From the NCBI GenBank assembly GCA_041481485.1, contig JBGPBY010000531.1, positions 1 to 5,088 of the forward strand: a DNA stretch of 5,088 nucleotides. The letters are read 5' to 3'. The notes under the pieces were generated by a model. That model was not told where the DNA came from. It did no database searches and saw nothing but the letters and a program-made list of their open reading frames with translations. This stretch comes from JBGPBY01 sp041481485 (GTDB lineage Bacteria > Acidobacteriota > Terriglobia > 20CM-2-55-15). Positions 1 through 5,088 of the stretch are shown one piece after another. How positions within the stretch are numbered: the stretch's first letter is position 1; each line of letters opens with the position of its first letter. The translations under genes were made by a program, and so were the position numbers.

Positions 1-61
1 CACCAGGGCCATTAATCAACGTTCAACAGACTATTTGACAACTCACAACTCGGGACCAGCT

Positions 62-802
62 CTACCTTCGGCTCCTCATCTTGGAAAGCAGGCGGAGGAG
101 TTCTATATAAAGCCAGACCAGCGTCACCATCAGGCCGAACGCGGCGTACCACTCCATGAATTTGGGAGCACCTTGTGAAGCCGCCGATTCGATAAAGTCG
201 AAATCCAGCACGAGATTCATGGCCGCAATTCCTACCACGACCAGGCTGAACCCGATTCCGATCGGGCCGCTGCCGTGAATGTAGGGAATCGTGTGACCGA
301 AAAATCCCAATATCATGCTGACCAGATAGACCAGCGCGATTCCACCAGTCGCCGCAACCACTCCGAGCCTGAAATTGTCCGAGACGCGGATCATGCCGGA
401 ACTGTAGGCCAGCAGCAGGCAGAACAGCGTCCCAAAAGTCAGTCCAGCCGCCTGCATGGCGATACCGGGAAACCGAAAATTCAGATAGGCCGAAATTCCG
501 CCAATAACCAGTCCTTCGAGCAGCGCGTATATAGGCGCTGTTACGGGCGCCCAGTTTTTCTTAAATACGGTGACCAGTCCGACGATGAAACCGCCGATTC
601 CACCAATAGCGATGGCCGCTCCTGCTTCGTCTCCGGCAGTGACGCGATTCCAGGTCCACGCCGCTGTTACAAAAGCGCAGAGCAACAGGATTCCGGTCTT
701 ATTCACCGTTCCCTGGAGCGTCATCGCCTCGGCGCCTGTAACCGCGGGCAGGTTTTGGAACGCGTTCGAATTGAGTGCAGGATTTGAGGTTCTCATTCGC
801 AT
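62..802 (-). CDS. Bax inhibitor-1/YccA family integral membrane protein (246 aa)
   Basis: The product is a very hydrophobic protein with about seven membrane helices, near residues 35-52, 61-80, 87-107, 112-134, 145-168, 181-201 and 216-237. Its N-terminal tail begins MRMRTSNPAL and its C-terminus is basic (KMRSRR). This matches the bacterial Bax inhibitor-1-like group whose members start with an RTSNPxL-type tail and are about 240-260 aa long. The LDFDFIE stretch (Asp200, Asp202) in helix 6 and an acidic residue in helix 7 (Glu234, in WLYIELLRLL) sit where the family carries its pore and pH-sensing acids; that residue match is by analogy with YetJ/BI-1. Characterised relatives act as pH-sensitive calcium leak channels in the cytoplasmic membrane, but the role of this subgroup is largely unknown. 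ATG at 802 is chosen over the second ATG at 796 because an AAAGGG site lies 8 bases upstream. The gene lies 54 bases after the amidohydrolase and is probably the last of that series. Family assignment is confident; function is not. Confidence 0.9.
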   Translation of the reverse strand: MRMRTSNPALNSNAFQNLPAVTGAEAMTLQGTVNKTGILLLCAFVTAAWTWNRVTAGDEAGAAIAIGGIGGFIVGLVTVFKKNWAPVTAPIYALLEGLVIGGISAYLNFRFPGIAMQAAGLTFGTLFCLLLAYSSGMIRVSDNFRLGVVAATGGIALVYLVSMILGFFGHTIPYIHGSGPIGIGFSLVVVGIAAMNLVLDFDFIESAASQGAPKFMEWYAAFGLMVTLVWLYIELLRLLSKMRSRR

Positions 803-810
803 TTGGTTGT

Positions 811-816
811 CCCTTT
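811..816 (-). promoter_or_regulatory. Ribosome binding site deciding the BI-1-family start
   Basis: On the minus strand AAAGGG lies 8 bases before the ATG at 802 and 14 bases before the alternative in-frame ATG at 796. The spacing favours 802 as the start. Confidence 0.55.
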
Positions 817-856
817 CATCTCGACAGGAATGGACCCGAACGTCACGGACAGTCGC

Positions 857-2191
857 CTAGCGATTTTCTACGACGACTTGTCCTTCTTTAATGACTTTTT
901 TCACTTTCAGCAGGTCGTCGACGCTGGACAATGGGTCGCCGTCCAATATTACGAGATCGGCGAACTTCCCGGCCTCAATTGTTCCAATGTCTTTGCTCTT
1001 TCCGATTACAGCGGCGGCATTCCGCGTCAGGATGCGGATGATGTCCTCAGCTGAGAACACCAGGTGGAGCGCCCTCAATTCCTGAGCGAGAGAGTCTTTG
1101 GGCAGAAACGTCGTGTCGGTTCCATAACCATACACAATACCGGCATCCCACAACATGCGTGCGTTGACGGGGCCCTGGCCTGCGCTCGAGATGGTATCCA
1201 TGGGGAAAGGATCGAGATCCCGGAAGCGAGGGGTATTGTCGAGACCGCTTCGGTTGCGGATCCGTTGGTTGTCGGCTGCAAATGCCGGCAGGAACACTCC
1301 CAGAGTAGACATCATCGGGATGCCGGCGCCGGCAATTGCTTTGGCTTGTTCCGGTGTGAGCTGGCCAATGTGCGGCGTATGGACCAGCACCGTGGGGTGA
1401 GCGCGGACGGCGGCCAGAGTATCGTCCACAGACACCGCATGCACAAATACCGGCAACCCCACTTTTTTTGCTTCATCAATGACAACGGCGAGTGTGTGTT
1501 CCTCGGGACCGCCCGGCGTTGTCGAGAACACGGCCTTGACGACGTCAACTCCGGCCTGTTTCAACTGCCGCACGGCTGCTCGGGTGTCTTCATCGGGAAT
1601 AGCGCCGGCGGCCGTGCGCGGACGATTCGAAGGACGCGATGGATCAGTTCGGGCAGGATCGACGGTGGGAGGCCCGGCCGGCGCCCCGGCTGGCGGACGT
1701 GACAGCTGTACAAATGCGGCGGTGAAGAGACGCGGTCCCTTGATTTTGCCAGAATTGAGCTGCCGCTGAAGTTCGACGATTTGCTGCGGAGCATCGCCGC
1801 AGGACTGGACTGTGGTGAATCCGCCATCCAGGAATTCCTGCATGCGGGCAGCCGCTTCGTCGCGCATCCACTTCGCGGGATCACCGGGTGGAAAGTCGGC
1901 CGCAATCAGGTGCCGATGATCCTCGATGAATCCGGGCATCACCGTCATGCCGCGAGCGTCGATTTGCCGTGCACTCGGATCAGTCGCGTTCCCAGCTGCG
2001 ACCGACGCGATTCTGCCGCCTCGCACCACGATTGAGCCGCGTGCGATGACGCCGCCATTTCCGTCGATGATCCGTGCATTCGTGATGACAAGATTCTGTC
2101 CGCCCCGTTGTTGCGCGAAAGCAATGCAGCAGACCAACAATCCACAACCCAGCGCAATGAAGTTTTTTGTTATTGATTTCCGTACCTGCAT
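857..2191 (-). CDS. Exported metal-dependent amidohydrolase, imidazolonepropionase-like (444 aa)
   Basis: The protein begins with a typical Sec signal peptide: basic MQVRKSITK, a hydrophobic core to about residue 24, and a likely signal peptidase I cut at AFA-QQ (residue 26/27). The mature enzyme should therefore act in the periplasm or outside the cell. The amidohydrolase-superfamily TIM-barrel pattern is complete. LVITNARIIDGNGG opens the composite beta-sandwich, and MPGFIEDHRH supplies the HxH metal ligands (His92, His94). Lys219 in VDVVKA is the likely carboxylated lysine. His251 (VFVHA) and His271 (VLVHTPH) are further ligands, and Asp358 in YGYGTDT is the catalytic aspartate. The C-terminal sequence IGTIEAGKFADLVILDGDP closes the sandwich. 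The family hydrolyses C-N bonds in cyclic amides, peptides or related compounds; the substrate here cannot be told. Residues about 165-197 form a Pro/Ala/Arg-rich, low-complexity insert. The start is 18 bases after the aldehyde dehydrogenase stop with only a weak GGTAAG upstream, so translational coupling is likely. Confidence 0.9.
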   Translation of the reverse strand: MQVRKSITKNFIALGCGLLVCCIAFAQQRGGQNLVITNARIIDGNGGVIARGSIVVRGGRIASVAAGNATDPSARQIDARGMTVMPGFIEDHRHLIAADFPPGDPAKWMRDEAAARMQEFLDGGFTTVQSCGDAPQQIVELQRQLNSGKIKGPRLFTAAFVQLSRPPAGAPAGPPTVDPARTDPSRPSNRPRTAAGAIPDEDTRAAVRQLKQAGVDVVKAVFSTTPGGPEEHTLAVVIDEAKKVGLPVFVHAVSVDDTLAAVRAHPTVLVHTPHIGQLTPEQAKAIAGAGIPMMSTLGVFLPAFAADNQRIRNRSGLDNTPRFRDLDPFPMDTISSAGQGPVNARMLWDAGIVYGYGTDTTFLPKDSLAQELRALHLVFSAEDIIRILTRNAAAVIGKSKDIGTIEAGKFADLVILDGDPLSSVDDLLKVKKVIKEGQVVVENR

Positions 2192-2209
2192 GCGCCGGAG
2201 CTTACCACA

Positions 2210-3688
2210 CTAGCGCAGGCCAAACGGATTGGCGGTTTTACCCTCGATATCGATCCACACGCTCTTGGTTTGCAGATATTCGTGAATGGCTTCCATCCCG
2301 CCTTCGCGGCCGATACCGGATCGTTTGTAACCACCAAAAGGCGTCATATAGCTGGTGACTCGATAGCAGTTAATCCAGACCGTGCCGGCTTCGAGATGCT
2401 CGGCCATCCGCATCGCGCGGCGGATACTTTGGGTCCAGGCCCCGGCCGCAAGACCGTAAATCGTGGAGTTCGCGATGTGGATGGCTTCGTCTTCATCGTC
2501 GAATGGAATCAAAGCGAGGAGGGGTCCAAAGACTTCCTCATTGGCAATGCGCATATTGGGATTAACGCCGGCGTAAATCGTCGGTTCGATGAACCAGCCG
2601 GTACCGCATTCCGGCCGTGTTGCAGCACCACCGCCGACAAGACAGTCGGCCCCTTCGTCTTTTGCAACATGGATGTAGTCGAGAACTTTCCTGTATTGAG
2701 GCTGTGTGGTGATCGGTCCTACCTGAGTCGTCAGATCCAGGGGATTTCCCATCCGCGCGGTGCGAGCGAGCGCGACGAGGCGTTCGACAAATGCGTCGTA
2801 GACCGGCCTGTGAATCAATGCACGGGAACCCGCAATACAGGTTTGGCCGGTCGCCGCAAAGATTCCGGAGACAACGCCGTTGACCGCCTGATCGAGGTCC
2901 GCATCGTCGAAAACGATGTTCGCCGACTTGCCCCCCAACTCGAGCGTCACATGCTTGATTCCGCGCGCGGCCTGTTCGTAGACCGCCTGTCCGGTCTGAT
3001 CGCCTCCGGTAAACGCAACCTTCGCCACATCGGAATGCGCGATCAGTGGACCTCCGGCTTCACTGCCATATCCGGTGACGATGTTGACCACGCCCGGCGG
3101 AAATCCGGCTTTTTCAAATAGCGCGCCAAATGCGAGCGCGGAAACGGATGAATGCTCCGAAGGCTTCAGCACTACCGTATTGCCGGCGGCCAACGCGGGA
3201 GCAAGCTTCCATGCGGCAAGCAGCAATGGCGAATTCCACGGCGTCAGCGCTGCGACGACGCCGAGCGGCTCTTCGCGCGTGAAATTGAAAAATCCCGGTT
3301 TGTCGCTGGGAATGACGCGGCCTTCGATCTTGTCCGCCAGGCCTGCGAAATAATGAAACCATTGAGGCGCGTAGTTGAGCTGTGCACGCATTTCCGAAAG
3401 CAGCTTGCCGTTGTCGGTAGTTTCGACCTCAGCAAGCGCATCGGACTCAATGGCAAGAAGATCCGCAAAACGTCGCAGCAAAGCGCCGCGGGCGCTGGCT
3501 GTAAGGCCGCGCCAGTCTTTTCCGGAGAACGCCTGTTTTGCGGCAGCGACGGCGAGATCGACATCGGCCTTGCCCCCTCGCGGAACCAATGCCCATGGTT
3601 TTGCTGTAAAAGGATTGATCGATTCAATCCATTCGCCGCCGGCGGCTTCCACCCAGTCGCCACCGATCAGCATTCGGTGCTTCTTCAT
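2210..3688 (-). CDS. NAD-type aldehyde dehydrogenase (492 aa)
   Basis: This is a full-length member of the aldehyde dehydrogenase superfamily, which oxidises an aldehyde to its acid with NAD(P)+ in the cytoplasm. Family landmarks are present in order: TPWNSP with Asn152 (oxyanion), LKPSE with Lys175 and Glu178, FTGGDQTG (226-233, cofactor turn), LELGGKS with general base Glu250, GQTC with nucleophile Cys284, EEVFGP with Glu385 and Phe387, and the C-terminal FGGYKRSGIGRE (451-462) seen in betaine-aldehyde/semialdehyde-type enzymes. Glu178 after the lysine suggests NAD+ rather than NADP+. The substrate is unknown. The reading frame stays open upstream to 4099, but that part is antisense to the decarboxylase-family gene. 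ATG 3688 gives MKKHRMLIGGDWVEA, the usual family N-terminus and length (about 480-500 aa). There is no Shine-Dalgarno before it, and a possible -10 box lies 8 bases upstream, so it may be leaderless. It is the first gene of the minus-strand series. Confidence 0.96.
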   Translation of the reverse strand: MKKHRMLIGGDWVEAAGGEWIESINPFTAKPWALVPRGGKADVDLAVAAAKQAFSGKDWRGLTASARGALLRRFADLLAIESDALAEVETTDNGKLLSEMRAQLNYAPQWFHYFAGLADKIEGRVIPSDKPGFFNFTREEPLGVVAALTPWNSPLLLAAWKLAPALAAGNTVVLKPSEHSSVSALAFGALFEKAGFPPGVVNIVTGYGSEAGGPLIAHSDVAKVAFTGGDQTGQAVYEQAARGIKHVTLELGGKSANIVFDDADLDQAVNGVVSGIFAATGQTCIAGSRALIHRPVYDAFVERLVALARTARMGNPLDLTTQVGPITTQPQYRKVLDYIHVAKDEGADCLVGGGAATRPECGTGWFIEPTIYAGVNPNMRIANEEVFGPLLALIPFDDEDEAIHIANSTIYGLAAGAWTQSIRRAMRMAEHLEAGTVWINCYRVTSYMTPFGGYKRSGIGREGGMEAIHEYLQTKSVWIDIEGKTANPFGLR

Positions 3689-3696
3689 GTCTGTGG

Positions 3697-3710
3697 AGTA
3701 TAGCTGTACT
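3697..3710. promoter_or_regulatory. 14-base imperfect palindrome, possible operator
   Basis: AGTATAGCTGTACT agrees with its own reverse complement at 12 of 14 positions; one symmetric pair mismatches. It covers the candidate -10 box of the minus-strand promoter, a place where a dimeric repressor would block transcription. No regulator gene lies in the window, and a palindrome of this length can occur by chance. Confidence 0.3.
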
Positions 3711-3725
3711 GCCCGATGTTGACAT
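3697..3725 (-). promoter_or_regulatory. Candidate sigma70-type promoter for the aldehyde dehydrogenase series
   Basis: On the minus strand ATGTCA (3725-3720, 4 of 6 matches to TTGACA) is followed after 17 bases by TATACT (3702-3697, 5 of 6 matches to TATAAT). Transcription would begin near 3690, one to three bases before the ATG at 3688, implying a leaderless or nearly leaderless message. This fits the absence of a ribosome binding site. The -35 overlaps that of the divergent plus-strand promoter. The call is by eye only. Confidence 0.45.
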
Positions 3726-3747
3726 GACGAACCATCATCTATATACA
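3719..3747 (+). promoter_or_regulatory. Candidate sigma70-type promoter for the decarboxylase-family/dehydrogenase operon
   Basis: A perfect TTGACA (3719-3724) is followed after exactly 17 bases by TATACA (3742-3747, 4 of 6 matches). The expected transcription start is near 3754, leaving a leader of about 40 bases that contains the purine-rich ribosome binding site before the ATG at 3795. It is correctly placed and oriented for the downstream operon. The box match is good, but the promoter consensus of this organism is not known. Confidence 0.55.
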
Positions 3748-3784
3748 GTCCGCTCGCCGTTACAGCATGAATTGGATCCGGCGA

Positions 3785-3791
3785 GGGAGGA
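3785..3791 (+). promoter_or_regulatory. Ribosome binding site of the CMD-family gene
   Basis: GGGAGGA lies just before the ATG at 3795, with 4 bases between its GGAGG core and the start codon. The complementarity is strong although the spacing is slightly short. It fixes the start at 3795. Confidence 0.65.
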
Positions 3792-3794
3792 ATC

Positions 3795-4172
3795 ATGAAC
3801 AAGGAACTTTTCGAAAAGGGGCTCGGCATCCGCCGGGCCGTGTTGGGCGCGGATTTCGTGGACAATGCCATCAAGACTGCCGATGATTTCAATCTGCCGT
3901 TGCAGGAACTGGTTACCGAATATTGTTGGGGCGAGGTTTGGGGACGTCCCGGACTGGACCGCAAGACACGTAGCATGCTGAATCTGGCGATGCTGTCGGC
4001 GCTGAACCGTCCGCACGAAATCAAGATGCATGTCCGGGGTGCATTGACCAACGGCGTGACCAAGGATGAAATCAAGGAAATCTTCCTGCAGGTCGCCATC
4101 TATTGCGGAGTGCCTGCGGCAGTCGACAGTTTCAGAATCGCTCGGGAAACCTTCAAGGAAATGGGAGTGTAG
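3795..4172 (+). CDS. Carboxymuconolactone decarboxylase (CMD) family protein, PcaC-like (125 aa)
   Basis: This is a small all-helical protein of the CMD family, whose best-known member PcaC decarboxylates 4-carboxymuconolactone in the protocatechuate branch of the beta-ketoadipate pathway. It has the PcaC-type landmarks TEYCWGEVWGRPGLDRKTRS (41-60), RPHEIKMHVRGAL (72-84, with His74, Glu75, His79 and Arg81) and YCGVPAA (103-109). The length matches the single-domain family (about 120-135 aa). The CxxC pair of AhpD-type peroxidase relatives is absent, which argues for the decarboxylase-like rather than the redox branch. No other pca gene is visible, so the actual substrate may differ from carboxymuconolactone; many genomic CMD-family proteins have no proven reaction. 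It is the first gene of a plus-strand operon. Its stop is separated by one base from the next start, and the next gene's ribosome binding site lies inside its last codons. Confidence 0.92.
   Translation: MNKELFEKGLGIRRAVLGADFVDNAIKTADDFNLPLQELVTEYCWGEVWGRPGLDRKTRSMLNLAMLSALNRPHEIKMHVRGALTNGVTKDEIKEIFLQVAIYCGVPAAVDSFRIARETFKEMGV
4163..4167 (+). promoter_or_regulatory. Ribosome binding site supporting a GTG start
   Basis: GGGAG lies 6 bases before the GTG at 4174, inside the final codons of the CMD-family gene. It selects this GTG over the ATG at 4066, which is 36 codons upstream in the same frame and wholly within the preceding gene. Confidence 0.65.
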
Positions 4173-4173
4173 A

Positions 4174-5067
4174 GTGGCAGAGAGCATTGGTTTTGTCGGT
4201 GTGGGAAGAATGGGGGGCCGCATGGCCCGTCGTCTGTTGGACGGTGGGCTGAATTTGACGATCTGTGACTCGAGCCCGGAAGTGTTGCGGCCTTTGGTCG
4301 AGCGTGGCGCTCATGTGGCGGATTCAGCCGCTGCAGTTGCTTCTTCGTGTGAAATCGTTTTTGTGAGCCTGCCGACACCGGCCGTGGTCGAAGCCGTTGC
4401 ACTCGGCCAGCGCGGCATTGTCGAAGGCAGCCGCGTGAAGATCTTTATTGATACATCGACCACCGGAGCGACGGCCGCACGCCGAATTGCCGACGGCCTC
4501 GCGAAGAAAGGCATCATTGCGGTGGATTCGCCGGTGAGCGGTGGCCTGCCAGGAGCCGAGAAAGGAACTCTCGCCGTGATGGTTTCCGGCCCTGAGGAAC
4601 TTCTTCCGCGCCTGCGGCCCATTCTCGAAAATCTTGGCCGGATCTTTTATTGCGGTACAAAGCCCGGCATGGGGCAAACGATGAAGCTGCTCAACAACCT
4701 CCTCTCGGCGACAGCGATGGCTATAACGTCAGAGGCGGTGGTGATGGGCGTCAAGGCCGGACTCGACCCTACATTGATCATCGACGTGCTGAATGCAGGC
4801 ACGGCACGCAACACCGCAAGCACGGATAAATTTCCCAAATACATCCTGCCGCGAACGTTCAATGCGGGTTTTGCCATGGGTCTGTTTAACAAGGATATCC
4901 GGCTGTGTTTGGAAGAAGCCGACGCGCTGGGTGTTCCCATGATTGTCGGAAATGCAGTGCGGCAGTTATACTCCATTGCCCTGGCCAGCGAAGGCAGCAA
5001 CTCCGACATGACTGAAGTCGTCAAACCGGTGGAGCGTTGGGCCGGCGCGACAGTGGGCCCGGTCTGA
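4174..5067 (+). CDS. Beta-hydroxyacid dehydrogenase (3-hydroxyisobutyrate/tartronate-semialdehyde reductase family, 297 aa)
   Basis: This is a complete member of the beta-hydroxyacid dehydrogenase family, which interconverts a beta-hydroxy acid and its semialdehyde or keto form using NAD(P). The N-terminal Rossmann fold shows IGFVGVGRMGGRMARRLL with the GxGxxG turn (residues 9-14). An aspartate at the end of the second strand (Asp32, ICDSS) suggests NAD(H) preference. The substrate signature DSPVSGG is at 118-124, the catalytic lysine is Lys171 in MKLLNN, and GFAMGLFNKDIRL (232-244) supplies the C-terminal Lys240/Asp241 motif. Length is normal for the family (about 290-300 aa). Candidate activities are 3-hydroxyisobutyrate dehydrogenase, 2-hydroxy-3-oxopropionate reductase (GarR-like) or a related imine/succinic-semialdehyde reductase; the sequence alone does not choose. 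The GTG start with its GGGAG site puts the N-terminus right at the Rossmann fold, as usual. It is tightly coupled to the CMD-family gene upstream and overlaps a probable third gene downstream. Confidence 0.93.
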   Translation: MAESIGFVGVGRMGGRMARRLLDGGLNLTICDSSPEVLRPLVERGAHVADSAAAVASSCEIVFVSLPTPAVVEAVALGQRGIVEGSRVKIFIDTSTTGATAARRIADGLAKKGIIAVDSPVSGGLPGAEKGTLAVMVSGPEELLPRLRPILENLGRIFYCGTKPGMGQTMKLLNNLLSATAMAITSEAVVMGVKAGLDPTLIIDVLNAGTARNTASTDKFPKYILPRTFNAGFAMGLFNKDIRLCLEEADALGVPMIVGNAVRQLYSIALASEGSNSDMTEVVKPVERWAGATVGPV

Positions 5068-5088
5068 TGATTTTGCTTTCGGATCTTC
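5067..5088 (+). CDS. Probable start of a third operon gene, cut by the window end
   Basis: An ATG at 5067-5069 overlaps the TGA stop of the dehydrogenase in a TGATG arrangement and opens a frame reading MILLSDL to the window edge. Stop-start overlap is typical of coupled operon genes. Only seven codons are visible and the upstream ribosome binding site is weak (GTGGG, about 10 bases before), so neither product nor start is certain. Confidence 0.4.

Noticed and set aside
35..40. TTGACA at the left edge as a plus-strand promoter -35
   Set aside because: No -10-like box at 16-18 bases downstream, and it would drive transcription into the 3' end of a minus-strand gene.
38..51. Tandem ACAACTC duplication just beyond the BI-1-family stop
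   Set aside because: Only two 7-base copies; no hairpin or T-run to make it a terminator and no other copies seen.
275..787. 170-codon plus-strand open frame opposite the BI-1-family gene
   Set aside because: It is hydrophilic with no recognisable domain and is fully explained as the antisense shadow of a clear membrane-protein gene.
803..856. Separate promoter or terminator between the amidohydrolase and BI-1-family genes
   Set aside because: No convincing -10/-35 pair or stem-loop with a T-run found by eye in these 54 bases.
1064..1702. 212-codon plus-strand open frame opposite the amidohydrolase
   Set aside because: It is Cys/His/Arg/Gly-rich as expected from the reverse complement of a GC-rich gene; no domain recognised.
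2120..2191. Lipoprotein signal in the amidohydrolase (two cysteines at residues 21-22)
   Set aside because: The residues before the cysteines (GLLV) do not fit a lipobox, which needs a small residue at -1; AFA-QQ is a better signal peptidase I site.
2270..3121. 283-codon plus-strand open frame opposite the aldehyde dehydrogenase
   Set aside because: It is an antisense shadow. All family motifs are on the other strand, and no domain or ribosome binding site supports this frame.
3689..4099. Upstream extension of the aldehyde dehydrogenase frame by 137 codons
   Set aside because: It is antisense to the CMD-family gene, has no family similarity, and the normal aldehyde dehydrogenase N-terminus begins at 3688.
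1..5088. CRISPR array, insertion sequence, tRNA or phage signature
   Set aside because: No regularly spaced repeats, terminal inverted repeats, transposase or integrase motifs, or tRNA-like cloverleaf sequences were seen on either strand.

Overview
This window reads as ordinary bacterial chromosome. It is moderately GC-rich (roughly 55-60 % by eye), densely coded, and has short intergenic gaps. The secreted amidohydrolase, with a Sec signal peptide ending AFA-QQRGG and followed by the LVITNARIIDGNGG-type start of the mature protein, is a style common in Acidobacteriota and related soil or metagenome lineages. That assignment is a guess from family flavour, not something the sequence proves. 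No mobile element, CRISPR array, tRNA or rRNA was seen, and no stretch over 300 bases lacks a gene.

The left two thirds is a minus-strand gene series, read right to left. It starts with an NAD-type aldehyde dehydrogenase (2210-3688). After an 18-base gap comes an exported metal-dependent amidohydrolase (857-2191). After 54 bases comes a seven-helix Bax inhibitor-1/YccA-family membrane protein (62-802). The first two are very probably one transcript. The third may be on it too, because no convincing promoter was found in the 54-base gap.

The right third is a plus-strand operon. A carboxymuconolactone-decarboxylase-family protein (3795-4172) is followed one base after its stop by a GTG-started beta-hydroxyacid dehydrogenase (4174-5067). 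The stop codon of the latter overlaps the ATG of what looks like a third gene running off the window at 5088.

The two series diverge from a 106-base region (3689-3794). It holds a good sigma70-like promoter for the plus operon (TTGACA, 17 bases, TATACA) and a plausible back-to-back promoter for the minus operon (ATGTCA, 17 bases, TATACT). Their -35 boxes overlap. A 14-base imperfect palindrome covers the minus-strand -10, so joint control by one regulator is possible. The aldehyde dehydrogenase start has no Shine-Dalgarno and would lie only a few bases from the predicted transcription start, suggesting a leaderless message.

Functionally, the hydroxyacid dehydrogenase (hydroxyacid to semialdehyde or keto acid, or the reverse), the aldehyde dehydrogenase (semialdehyde to acid) and the decarboxylase-family protein could act in one carboxylic- or aromatic-acid catabolic route. 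The substrate cannot be read from the sequence. I do not see a clearly novel system here; the most interesting part is the divergent control region.
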